64,000 bases of DNA from Actinomyces urinae (GTDB taxonomy: Bacteria > Actinomycetota > Actinomycetes > Actinomycetales > Actinomycetaceae), in the NCBI RefSeq assembly GCF_900119695.1, contig NZ_LT632547.1:1580893-1644892 (forward strand). Direction: 5' to 3'. This document shows positions 28,056 through 38,731 of this stretch, piece by piece. Each line of letters starts with the position of its first letter. Positions within the stretch are counted from its first letter, which is position 1. The notes below the pieces were generated by a model. That model was given only the letters and a program-made list of their open reading frames with translations, did not search any database and was not told the DNA's origin. The translations under genes and the position numbers were made by a program.

Positions 28056-28150
28056 AACCTGAAAACACGCGGGAAATGTGACGCCCGCTACCCAGTGTCC
28101 ACATGGTGGTAGCAGAATCGAAAAAGTACGCACAGTGAGAGCATTAGCCT

Positions 28151-29578
28151 GTGAGTACCAATACTGCACAGCGCTCAAAGCTAGATAGTTTCTTTCACAT
28201 TACTGAACGCGGTTCCACAATTGGTCGCGAAGTACGAGGTGGCTTCGTCACCTTCTTCGCAATGGCCTACATCCTCGTTCTTAATCCCATCATCCTATCC
28301 GCAGCATTCCCCGAAGACGGATCCCTAACGATACCAACCATCGCGGCGGCAACGGCACTCGTCGCAGGCGTCATGACAATCCTCATGGGCCTGGTTGCCA
28401 ACTACCCGATGGCGCTCGCGGCCGGCATGGGTTTGAACGCCATGGTTGCGTTCACCCTCGTTCTCGGTTCGGGCCTCACCTTCCAAGAGGCAATGGGTCT
28501 AATCGTCTGGGAAGGCATCCTCATCACAATCCTGGTTCTAACCGGATTCCGCGAGGCCGTCTTTAACGCGGTGCCGAACCAGCTCAAGGTAGCTATTTCG
28601 GTTGGTATCGGCCTGTTCATTGCGTTCGTTGGCCTAATTAACGCGGGCATCATCCGCCCCGGCGGCACCCCCGTTCAGCTGGGCATCGACGGGTCGCTTG
28701 CCGGCTGGCCAGCCCTCGTGTTTGTAGCTGGCCTTCTGCTAACCATCGTGCTGTACGTGCGCAAGGTTCGCGGCGCGATCCTAATCGGCATCATCTCTTC
28801 TACCGTACTTGCCGTCATCATTCAGGCCGTCGCAGCGATCGGACCGAAGAGTGATGAGAATCCGACCGGTTGGGGCGTTACCGTTCCAGAGCTTTCCGGC
28901 TCCCCGGTATCGCTTCCCGATTTCTCGTCGTTAGGCGCATTTGACCTATTCGGCGCGTTCGGCAAGCTCGGCCCGCTAGCCGTTGTCCTGCTGATCTTCT
29001 CGCTCATGCTTGCCGACTTCTTCGACACCATGGGCACCATGGTTGCGATCGGCGCAGAAGGTGATCTACTGGACGAGAACGGCAACCCGCCGCGCTCGCG
29101 CCAGATCCTCGTCATCGACTCTCTTGCAGCCATTGCCGGCGGCCTGGCAGGTACTTCCTCCAACACTTCCTACGTTGAATCTTCAGCGGGTGTTGGTGAA
29201 GGTGCACGCACCGGTCTCGCTTCTGTTGTAACCGGTATTCTGTTCCTGCTGTCCATCTTCCTTGCACCCGTCGTGGAGCTAGTACCAACCGAGGCTGCGT
29301 CTACCGCTCTCGTGTTCGTGGGCTTCCTTATGATGACGCAGGTCTTGGACATTGAATGGAAGAGGCCAGAGATCGCAATTCCGGCGTTCCTTACCATCGC
29401 GTTCATGCCGTTCGCCTACTCCATTTCGGTAGGTATTGGCGCCGGCTTCATCACCTACGTGATCGCTGCGGTAGCAGTTGGCAAGGCAAAGCAGATTAAA
29501 CCGCTCATGTGGATCGTTTCCATTCTGTTTGCAGTTTACTTTGTGCTCGGCCCCATCCAGGCTGCACTGGGGGCCTAA
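28151..29578 (+). CDS. NCS2-family purine permease (AzgA/PbuG type)
   Basis: A 475-residue protein with 12-14 membrane segments. It carries the AzgA-type signatures F-V-T-F-F-A-M-A-Y-I-L-x-L-N-P, A-A-G-M-G-L-N-A, D-F-F-D-T-M-G-T and S-S-N-T-S-Y-V-E-S. These correspond to guanine/hypoxanthine/adenine proton symporters. GTG 28151 is the family-consistent start. I checked the 95-bp leader for a purine riboswitch and saw none. A strong terminator follows at 29648. Confidence 0.93.
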   Translation: MSTNTAQRSKLDSFFHITERGSTIGREVRGGFVTFFAMAYILVLNPIILSAAFPEDGSLTIPTIAAATALVAGVMTILMGLVANYPMALAAGMGLNAMVAFTLVLGSGLTFQEAMGLIVWEGILITILVLTGFREAVFNAVPNQLKVAISVGIGLFIAFVGLINAGIIRPGGTPVQLGIDGSLAGWPALVFVAGLLLTIVLYVRKVRGAILIGIISSTVLAVIIQAVAAIGPKSDENPTGWGVTVPELSGSPVSLPDFSSLGAFDLFGAFGKLGPLAVVLLIFSLMLADFFDTMGTMVAIGAEGDLLDENGNPPRSRQILVIDSLAAIAGGLAGTSSNTSYVESSAGVGEGARTGLASVVTGILFLLSIFLAPVVELVPTEAASTALVFVGFLMMTQVLDIEWKRPEIAIPAFLTIAFMPFAYSISVGIGAGFITYVIAAVAVGKAKQIKPLMWIVSILFAVYFVLGPIQAALGA

Positions 29579-29647
29579 GCTCCCGCTACGGGCAACCTGG
29601 CCAGACTGATCCTGAGCCAAGCCCGTAGGTACAACCCATTATTCGGC

Positions 29648-29680
29648 GCGGCTCGCGAAGATTACCTCTTCGCGAGCCGC
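29648..29680 (+). terminator. Terminator after purine permease
   Basis: A perfect 14-bp stem (29648-29661 with 29667-29680) and 5-nt loop. The downstream ATTAGAATT is only moderately T-rich. Confidence 0.78.
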
Positions 29681-29844
29681 ATTAGAATTCCCAATCACAA
29701 CCCGCAGGACAGGGGAAGATCAGGTTCCTCGTACATGGCGACAGAGGTCCAGATGTTCACAGATCAAGATGGATCCCCCGACGGGTGCCCTGGCGTAGCG
29801 ACGCACAAACGATGCTGGCATTATTGAAAAAGGAGGTATACGAG

Positions 29845-31146
29845 GTGTCAAAAACGTTTGAATCATTAAAGTACTTCAACTACAGACTATGGTTCGGCGC
29901 CAACATCATCTCCTCCACCGGCATGTGGATGCAGCGCATCGCGCAAGACTGGGTGGTTCTCACCGTCCTTACCCAAGGTTCTGGGACCGCAATCGGTATT
30001 ACCACCGCCCTCCAATTCTTACCCATTCTTTTATTCAGCCCGTGGGCTGGCGTGATCGTAGACCGCGTTAACCGCAGAAATCTAATCCAATTCACGCAGG
30101 GCATGATCGGCCTCATGTCGCTCATTTTAGGTGTCCTCATTCTGACGAATACGGCACAACTATGGCACGTGTACGTCCTTGCATTCCTCGCGGGCATACT
30201 CTCCACCATCGATGCGCCTGCCCGCCAAACTTTTGTATCCGAACTTGTTCCACTTGGATCCCTCCCTAACGCAGTTGGGCTCAACTCGGCAGCATTCAAC
30301 GTGGCCCGCCTGATTGGGCCTGCTCTTGCCGGCCTCGTCATCGAATGGGTAGGGCCAGGCTGGGTATTCATCGTCAACCTACTTCTATTTGCCGCGCCCG
30401 TAACCGCGGTAGCTTTGATGAATAAGAACCTGCTCACCCCCGCCAGCCGGGTGAAGCGCGAAAGCGGGCAGATTCGCGAAGGCGTTCGCTACGTTTTGGG
30501 CCGCACCGACATTGTGGTCATCATGATCGTGGCCGGAACGGTGTCTGCATTCGCGATGAACTTCCAGCTCACCTCCGCCGTCATGGCCACCGAGGTTTAC
30601 GGGAAGGGTGCTGGCGAATATGGAATCCTCGGATCATTCATGGCCATCGGATCGCTCACGGGCGCGCTTCTTGCCGCGCGCCGCAGGTTTCCGCGCGTGC
30701 GCCTGGTGGTTGTCTCTGCGTTCCTCTTCGGCCTTTGCGACATTGCGCTTGCGCTAGCGCCCACCTACGAATTGTTTGCGCTTATCGCCATCCCCACCGG
30801 CCTGGCCATGCTAACTATGATCACGTCGGCTAACGCCGCTATCCAGATCTCCACCGATCCTGCCATGCGAGGGCGCGTTATGTCGCTCTACCTCATGGTC
30901 TACATGGGGTCCACGCCCATTGGTGCTCCCATCGTCGGCTGGGTTGCCGACACCTGGGGAGGTCCCTGGTCGCTGGCCGTAGGAGGAATTTCGGCGGTTA
31001 TCGTGTCTGTCGCCGCCGCCATCTGGGCAATCAAGTCCTGGGACGTGCGTATCAAAGCCAGCTGGTCTCGCCGGCCCATCATCACCTACGGCCCGCGTGA
31101 GCGTGCCCGCGACCTCGAAGCTGGCGGCGACCAGCCCACGGATTAG
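29845..31146 (+). CDS. MFS_3-type exporter (EntS-like)
   Basis: A 433-residue permease beginning F-E-S-L-K-Y-F-N-Y-R-L-W-F, the typical N-terminus of the enterobactin-exporter-like MFS_3 group. The loop-2/3 signature V-D-R-V-N-R-R and A-P-A-R-Q-T-F-V-S-E-L-V are characteristic. GTG 29845 follows AAGGAGG at 7-8 nt; an in-frame ATG at 29785 lacks this. Substrate unknown; drug or siderophore efflux is possible. Confidence 0.87.
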   Translation: MSKTFESLKYFNYRLWFGANIISSTGMWMQRIAQDWVVLTVLTQGSGTAIGITTALQFLPILLFSPWAGVIVDRVNRRNLIQFTQGMIGLMSLILGVLILTNTAQLWHVYVLAFLAGILSTIDAPARQTFVSELVPLGSLPNAVGLNSAAFNVARLIGPALAGLVIEWVGPGWVFIVNLLLFAAPVTAVALMNKNLLTPASRVKRESGQIREGVRYVLGRTDIVVIMIVAGTVSAFAMNFQLTSAVMATEVYGKGAGEYGILGSFMAIGSLTGALLAARRRFPRVRLVVVSAFLFGLCDIALALAPTYELFALIAIPTGLAMLTMITSANAAIQISTDPAMRGRVMSLYLMVYMGSTPIGAPIVGWVADTWGGPWSLAVGGISAVIVSVAAAIWAIKSWDVRIKASWSRRPIITYGPRERARDLEAGGDQPTD

Positions 31147-31160
31147 AACGCTCCTTAAAA

Positions 31161-31202
31161 CAATCAGGGGCTCCGACAAACAGTTGTCGAAGCCCCTGAT
31201 TG
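31161..31202. terminator. Bidirectional terminator between MFS exporter and serC
   Basis: 19-bp arms (31161-31179 and 31184-31202) with one mismatch and a 4-nt loop, between convergent genes. Confidence 0.85.
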
Positions 31203-31262
31203 GACGCTGCTAGAGAATCCGGCTTGGCCTCATAAATCAAACGTCAAGTGCTTAGCGTCGTA

Positions 31263-32387
31263 CTACAGGCGGGTGGCCACATAATCGATGCAACGCAGCA
31301 GGGCTGAAACATCTTGCGGGTCCACCGACGGGAACGCACCAATGCGTAGCTGATTGCGTCCCAGCTTGCGGTAAGGGTCCACATCAACCACTCCGTTATC
31401 GCGCAACACTTGCGAAACTGCGGAGGCATCCACGCCCTCAAAATCAATGGTTGCCACAACCGGAGAACGCAACGCCGGGTCAACCACGAACGGCGCGGCG
31501 AACTTGCTGTGCTCGGCCCACATGTAAATCAAATCCGTTGACGTCTTTGAACGCTTCGCCGTTGCGTCCAAACCGCCAAGGGCCAGCATCCACTCAAGCT
31601 GGGCGTGCATCATTAACAGTGTTGCCAGAGCGGGCGTATTCAGCGTTTGATCCTTGCGCGAGTTATCAACAGCGATCGAGAGATCCAAGAACTGGGGCAT
31701 CCACCTGCCAGAATCAGCGTGCAACTGTTGCGCGCGTTCAATAGCCGCGGGGGAGAGGATTGCAAACCAGATGCCGCCGTCCGAGCCAAAACACTTTTGC
31801 GGCGCAAAATAGTAGGCGTCAGTTTGTGAAATATCCACGCTGGCCCCACCGGCAACCGAAGTTGCATCCACCAAGCACAGGCCTCCCGGCATGCGCTTCA
31901 CAGGAGAAATAACGCCCGTGGACGTCTCGTGGTGCGGCCACGCGTACACGTCCGCGCCGGCAACCTCCTCAACCGTTGCAAGCTGCCCGGCAGGAGCATC
32001 AAAACGCGCGGGCTCGTCCAAGAATGGGGCGCGGGCGGCCTCCTCGAAAAACTTTGAACCGAACTCGCCAAACGTTGCGTGCGCGGAACGCTTCTCAATC
32101 AGCGAGGTGGTGGCTACCGCCCAAAATGCCGTGGAACCCCCATTTCCCAACACAACTTCATAACCATCGGGAAGGCTGAACAGGCGCGCGATCATCTCGC
32201 GTACCTCGCCAACAACGTTGCGCACCGGCGGCTTGCGATGGCTCGTGCCCATAATTAGGTGAGGAGACCTTGGCGTATTCCCGTCAGCCAAACGGTCAAT
32301 TTGTTCCTTGCGAACAAGCGAAGGGCCGGAGCCGAAACGCCCGTCTTTCGGTAAAAGATCAAATGGAATCTGTATTTTGGTCGCCAT
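31263..32387 (-). CDS. serC: Phosphoserine transaminase
   Basis: A 374-residue class V PLP enzyme of serine synthesis, of the mycobacterial type (start I-P-x-D-L-L-P-x-D-G-R-F-G-S-G-P-S). The PLP lysine is in F-A-P-Q-K-C-F-G-S-D-G. N-G-G-S-T-A-F-W and the late R-I-G-A-F-P-S-V motif bind phosphate. It makes 3-phosphoserine from 3-phosphohydroxypyruvate and is a single-gene unit divergent from dtxR. Confidence 0.95.
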   Translation of the reverse strand: MATKIQIPFDLLPKDGRFGSGPSLVRKEQIDRLADGNTPRSPHLIMGTSHRKPPVRNVVGEVREMIARLFSLPDGYEVVLGNGGSTAFWAVATTSLIEKRSAHATFGEFGSKFFEEAARAPFLDEPARFDAPAGQLATVEEVAGADVYAWPHHETSTGVISPVKRMPGGLCLVDATSVAGGASVDISQTDAYYFAPQKCFGSDGGIWFAILSPAAIERAQQLHADSGRWMPQFLDLSIAVDNSRKDQTLNTPALATLLMMHAQLEWMLALGGLDATAKRSKTSTDLIYMWAEHSKFAAPFVVDPALRSPVVATIDFEGVDASAVSQVLRDNGVVDVDPYRKLGRNQLRIGAFPSVDPQDVSALLRCIDYVATRL

Positions 32388-32508
32388 ACTGAAGAATCTA
32401 GTCGAATATGGTTCATTTAGGGCAACAGGTCAATAAATGGACCGCAAACAAAAAGGGGCGCGGCATGTGCCCCGCATTGTGGTGTGGAGACGAAAAGACG
32501 GGGAAACA

Positions 32509-33204
32509 ATGCGCGATTTGATCGACACTACCGAGATGTATCTAAAAACCATCTACGAGCTCGAAGAAGATGGAATCACCCCCATGAGGGCGCGTATCGT
32601 TGAACGCCTCGGACATTCCGGGCCCACCGTGTCTCAAACCATTGCGCGAATGGAGCGCGACGGCCTCGTTATTGTTGAGGAGGACCGCACCCTAACTTTG
32701 ACCGATGAAGGTGAGGGGCTGGCAATCGAGGTCATGCGCAAACACCGCCTAGCTGAACGCCTACTGGTTGATGTGATCGGTTTTGACTGGACGCTTGCGC
32801 ACGAAGAGGCGTGCCGCTGGGAGCACGTGATGTCCGACAGGGTCGAACACAAGCTCAAAGAAATCCTGGACTGCACCAAGAAAGACCCCTATGGAAACCC
32901 GGTGCCGGGGGAATGGGAACTGCCCGAAGGCCCCATCTCCCTCTCTGACGTTCACGCCAGCCTCGCGGAAGGTGAGTCTTTGATCGCGGAACTTGCCCGC
33001 CTGGGTGAGCCCGTTCAATCGGAAGTGAGTGCTCTAAGTGCCCTCGACGATATCAAAATGAGACCAGGCGATGAGATCTCGGTCACTGTTAAGGGCGGGG
33101 AGTTGATGTTGTCTAAAAATGATAAATCCGCGGAAACTGGGGGATCCGTAGCAATTCCGGACTGGGCCGAGCCGCACATATTCATCCTCGCGACAACTAT
33201 CTGA
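32509..33204 (+). CDS. dtxR: DtxR/IdeR-family metal-dependent repressor
   Basis: A 231-residue protein starting M-R-D-L-I-D-T-T-E-M-Y-L, colinear with diphtheria DtxR. The metal ligands fall on the textbook numbers: M10, H79, E83, H98, C102, E105, H106. An N-terminal winged HTH (S-G-P-T-V-S-Q-T-I-A-R-M) and a C-terminal SH3-like domain are present. It should repress iron-acquisition genes when Fe2+ is plentiful; no target gene is obvious nearby, unless the upstream MFS exporter is one. An upstream in-frame ATG at 32437 is less likely. Confidence 0.94.
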   Translation: MRDLIDTTEMYLKTIYELEEDGITPMRARIVERLGHSGPTVSQTIARMERDGLVIVEEDRTLTLTDEGEGLAIEVMRKHRLAERLLVDVIGFDWTLAHEEACRWEHVMSDRVEHKLKEILDCTKKDPYGNPVPGEWELPEGPISLSDVHASLAEGESLIAELARLGEPVQSEVSALSALDDIKMRPGDEISVTVKGGELMLSKNDKSAETGGSVAIPDWAEPHIFILATTI

Positions 33205-33315
33205 GTGGAACTGTTCACAACTTCGTTATCTTTACGTGACATTTCGGGTGCATGTTGGCTAGAGTGAACTTGTTATTTAAGAAACCTAAAAAGGCACCTT
33301 TTAAGGGAGAATATT

Positions 33316-34059
33316 TTGGCTAAGAAGATCGAGGCGCGGCACCGCCGAGCATGCCGTCCCGTGACGCCTCTAACGGACATCACCGAATCCATTAGCCCCG
33401 TCCGCGGCGTTGCAACGGTTTCCGCAACTGGACTTGCGCTAACCGTTCTTGGCAGTGGTATCGCAACCGCGGCCCCTGACTCGGCTCTAGACCTCGCTCC
33501 CAAAGCGCCTCCCACCATTCAGGAAGGACGTATCGCGCAGGCGAACCCCGTCCTTACCGCTCCTGCTGACGTCGAATGGGCATCCGGTGACGATCTATCG
33601 GTGAGCGTTGAGATCGTCGAAGAGGCAGTCGAAGAGGACGCCCTCGACGGTCGCGATGAAGCTGCTGACCGCGGTTACGAGCGCGAATCGTTCGAGCAGA
33701 GCCAGGCAACTCCGGTTTCGATTCCTTCAGCCAGCGCTTCTTCAGCTGTTGGTGTTGCCTCTCAGTACATTGGAGTTCCTTATGTTTGGGCGGGTGCCTC
33801 TCCGAGCGGTTTCGACTGCTCTGGCCTCGTGTCCTACGTGTACGGACAGCTGGGTTACAGCCTCCCGCACTCCTCGTATGGAATTGGTGCTTCCGGCACG
33901 CACGTTCCGGCATCTGAAGCGGCTCCCGGAGACATCGTCTACTACGGTGGCCACGTTGGTATCTACGCGGGCAACGGCATGATGATTCATTCGCCGGCCC
34001 CCGGCCGCGGCGTTGAATACGCTGCCGTTTACGGCGCGCCGAGCTACGTTCGCCTCTAA
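33316..34059 (+). CDS. Secreted NlpC/P60 cell-wall hydrolase
   Basis: 247 residues. A long actinobacterial signal segment (hydrophobic core V-S-A-T-G-L-A-L-T-V-L-G-S-G-I-A-T-A, cleavage near A53) is followed by an acidic linker (60-140) and a C-terminal NlpC/P60 domain. The catalytic triad is C168 (F-D-C-S-G-L-V), H213 (G-H-V-G-I-Y) and H225. It should cut peptide stems of peptidoglycan (D,L-endopeptidase). TTG 33316 is preceded by AAGGGAG. There is no LysM or SH3b wall-binding domain. Confidence 0.92.
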   Translation: MAKKIEARHRRACRPVTPLTDITESISPVRGVATVSATGLALTVLGSGIATAAPDSALDLAPKAPPTIQEGRIAQANPVLTAPADVEWASGDDLSVSVEIVEEAVEEDALDGRDEAADRGYERESFEQSQATPVSIPSASASSAVGVASQYIGVPYVWAGASPSGFDCSGLVSYVYGQLGYSLPHSSYGIGASGTHVPASEAAPGDIVYYGGHVGIYAGNGMMIHSPAPGRGVEYAAVYGAPSYVRL

Positions 34060-34068
34060 GGTTTATCG

Positions 34069-34099
34069 AAATAGTCCCAGCTCTCGCTGGGACTATTTT
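34069..34099 (+). terminator. Terminator after NlpC/P60 gene
   Basis: 12-bp arms (34069-34080 and 34087-34098) with a 6-nt loop and trailing TTTTG, 10 bp past the stop. Confidence 0.9.
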
Positions 34100-34187
34100 G
34101 TACCCAAAATGTAAAGCCGTTCAGTACGGCTCACATTTTTTGCCAACTGTGTGCAAAATAGAGGTGAAAGCTATAAGGGAGGCAACA

Positions 34188-35117
34188 ATGGCTGGGCAGA
34201 AAGTAATCCTCGTTGGGGTAGACGGGTCTGCAGAGGCCAACATGGCACTCGATTGGGCAGCAGCTCGAGCAAAAGAAGACGGCTCTCTCGTCCACGTGGT
34301 CTGCACCTACGCCCTCGCCTCGTATTCCGCAGCCGCCCTCGATGGAGGATACGCCGCCCTTGACGATGACGCCCTCCAACAGGGCGCACAAAAAGCAGTT
34401 GATCACGGGTTGGAGAGGCTTCGTAGCCATGGCCTCACCGAAGTTACCGGCACCACTGAGCCCGGCGATGCTACGAGCGTCCTCGTGCAACTATCCGAAG
34501 AAGTAGACCTGATTGTTGTTGGCTCGCGTGGGGGTGGAGGCATTGCAGATCGGCTCCTTGGCACCGTCTCCTCGGCACTTCCGGCCCATGCGAAATGCCC
34601 CGTGGTTGTAGTTCCCAGGCACACGTCCGGCTCTCCCTTCTGGCCGATTAAGCGCATCGTCGCTGGCGTTGACGGATCTCGAACCGCTCACACAGCCCTC
34701 GAAAAAGCAGTTGACGAAGCCGCGCTGTGGGGCGCGCAAGTTGATGCGATCGCCGCTGTCCCAATCGCCACGGGTGCTGGCATGCTCTCGTGGGTGCCCA
34801 CTACCATTGACCGCGAACGCCTTTATGAAGAAATGGAAGTGGAACTTGCCGCGGCATGCGACAAGGTAGTTGGGGACCGTGATGTGACGGTTAAACGGCA
34901 CATTATTGACGGATCGCCGGCGGAGCTTCTGACCGAGTTCTCAACCGCTGTTGACCTCGTGGTTGTAGGTACAAGAGGTCGCGGTGGGTTTGCGGGCCTA
35001 CTGCTCGGATCGACTTCACAAATCGTGCTAACTCACTCCACCTGCCCGGTTATGACTGTGCCGTCCGCGCGCGGCGCTGAGTCTGATAGCGTCAGTACGC
35101 CGTGGGAGCGTCGCTGA
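34188..35117 (+). CDS. Universal stress protein, tandem UspA domains
   Basis: A 309-residue cytosolic protein with two UspA repeats. Each has V-D-G-S near its start and the ATP-binding G-x2-G-x9-G-S/T pattern: G-S-R-G-G-G-G-I-A-D-R-L-L-G-T-V-S, and G-T-R-G-R-G-G-F-A-G-L-L-L-G-S-T-S. This makes it an ATP-binding type like mycobacterial Rv2005c or Rv2623. ATG 34188 follows AAGGGAGG. Confidence 0.94.
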   Translation: MAGQKVILVGVDGSAEANMALDWAAARAKEDGSLVHVVCTYALASYSAAALDGGYAALDDDALQQGAQKAVDHGLERLRSHGLTEVTGTTEPGDATSVLVQLSEEVDLIVVGSRGGGGIADRLLGTVSSALPAHAKCPVVVVPRHTSGSPFWPIKRIVAGVDGSRTAHTALEKAVDEAALWGAQVDAIAAVPIATGAGMLSWVPTTIDRERLYEEMEVELAAACDKVVGDRDVTVKRHIIDGSPAELLTEFSTAVDLVVVGTRGRGGFAGLLLGSTSQIVLTHSTCPVMTVPSARGAESDSVSTPWERR

Positions 35118-35191
35118 CGCTGCGCCGGATCTATCAGGTGTCTGCGCATTCACGCGTCGACGCTTGCTCGTGGTAGGCTTTTTCAGGTTGA

Positions 35192-35264
35192 GCCCTCGTA
35201 GCTCAGGGGATAGAGCACCGCTCTCCTAAAGCGGGTGTCGGACGTTCGAATCGTCTCGAGGGCA
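35192..35264 (+). tRNA. tRNA-Arg (anticodon CCT)
   Basis: A 73-nt cloverleaf. Acceptor GCCCTCG pairs with CGAGGGC; D-arm is GCTC...GAGC; the anticodon stem-loop has CCT; the T-loop is TTCGAAT. CCA is not encoded. It reads AGG codons. I found no duplicated 3' end nearby, so no sign of use as an attachment site. Confidence 0.95.
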
Positions 35265-35447
35265 CTAAAGCGGCTTTGCTCCAACGAAAACGGCGAAATT
35301 TGGCGAGGTTTTGATCCGCAACCTGTAGTTGAAGGCCTGCCCCTGTTTGAAGGTTGAGCCCGTTCAGACTCTGTCCACACCATCCTCGTAGGCAGATTCG
35401 TGCACACCTCGGCATACCTAAGTGGCTTTTCGAGGCAAAAGCTAGGC

Positions 35448-36155
35448 ATGGTGGTCTATGTGAAGAAAGTAAAACCCGGCGATGCCCTCGTGCTGTTTGT
35501 AGTGCTTGCAATTGGTGTAACCGTAGCCATTTGGGCTGGCGTGATGCGCTTTGATGGAGCGAAGGCCGAGGACGTGCCCATGTCGAAAGTGCGCGACGAA
35601 CTCATGGCGCTTGAGGTTAGTGGGTGGGTGGACGCTCCGCCCTACGAACGCGAGGAATTTGGGGAGCCGTGGGCCGACGTGGACATGAACGGGTGCGACA
35701 CTCGAAATGATGTTTTGGCGCGCGACATGGACCGCGTGGTTTTTCGAAGCAACTCCAGGTGCGTGGTGGCAGCCGGCATCTTGAATGACCCGTACACGGG
35801 AAGCGAGCTGTATTTTGAGCGGGGAGATAAAACGTCCCCACTGGTTCAAATAGACCACGTTGTGCCGCTTTCTAATGCATGGTTTGCGGGCGCCTGGCAG
35901 TGGGACGTAGCCAAACGGGAACAGTTTGCGAACGACCCGCAAAACCTCCTCGCCGTGGACGGGCAAGCCAACGAAGATAAAGCGAATCTAACGGCCGACA
36001 AGTGGCTACCCGAAAACGCCGACTACCACTGTGCGTATGTGGCCAGGCAGATACACGTCAAATATGTGTGGGGACTTAGCGTGAAAGAAAAAGAGAGGCA
36101 AGCCATGATCGACGTGCTCTCCAAATGCCCGGTGGTGGAGGTTCCAGCCCGGTAG
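35448..36155 (+). CDS. Secreted or membrane-anchored HNH nuclease (DUF1524/GmrSD_C type)
   Basis: A protein of about 235 residues. An N-terminal hydrophobic helix (A-L-V-L-F-V-V-L-A-I-G-V-T-V-A-I-W-A-G-V) follows a basic start, so it is exported or anchored. The HNH core shows I-D-H-V-V-P-L (catalytic His), then N-D-P-Q-N-L-L-A-V-D and A-N-E-D-K-A-N-L-T-A-D-K-W. Four cysteines could form disulfides outside the cell. Similar actinobacterial proteins are secreted DNases used for nutrition or competition. ATG 35448 and GTGs at 35451 and 35460 are all possible starts. Confidence 0.82.
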   Translation: MVVYVKKVKPGDALVLFVVLAIGVTVAIWAGVMRFDGAKAEDVPMSKVRDELMALEVSGWVDAPPYEREEFGEPWADVDMNGCDTRNDVLARDMDRVVFRSNSRCVVAAGILNDPYTGSELYFERGDKTSPLVQIDHVVPLSNAWFAGAWQWDVAKREQFANDPQNLLAVDGQANEDKANLTADKWLPENADYHCAYVARQIHVKYVWGLSVKEKERQAMIDVLSKCPVVEVPAR

Positions 36156-36262
36156 AAACCTAGGGTAGCTCCGGTGGCTCATTTGCAATCGAGTTGATTG
36201 TGTCGGGAAGGGTGAGATTGAAGGGTGCGTGCAGGCCGTGTAGCTCAAATCCGCATATGACG

Positions 36263-36302
36263 AAGGGGGTGAGGAACCAGGTTTAGGGTTCCCCACCCCC
36301 TT
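36263..36302. terminator. Bidirectional terminator between nuclease gene and icd
   Basis: 16-bp arms (36263-36278 with 36287-36302, one mismatch) and an 8-nt loop, between convergent genes. Confidence 0.82.
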
Positions 36303-36356
36303 TAGTCAGCTAGCTATAGCCTCTTGGAACTAACACTAGTGTCAGCTTGGAGCTGG

Positions 36357-38657
<2,301 letters not shown>

Positions 38658-38731
38658 TCACTCTTAAGTCTCTCGATGTCAAGAAATGTTGGTGGTGGTA
38701 GTCACGTTACAAGACGTCGAGCCATATAGAA

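Noticed and set aside
28056-28150. Purine riboswitch before the NCS2 permease
   Set aside because: The 95-bp leader lacks the conserved aptamer loops and has no terminator/antiterminator pair.
33205-33315. Cyclic di-AMP (ydaO) riboswitch before the NlpC/P60 gene
   Set aside because: The leader is too short and lacks the conserved core; only a small AAAAGG/CCTTTT stem is present.
35192-35264. Integrated element at tRNA-Arg
   Set aside because: No integrase, no duplicated tRNA 3' end, and flanking genes are ordinary chromosomal ones.
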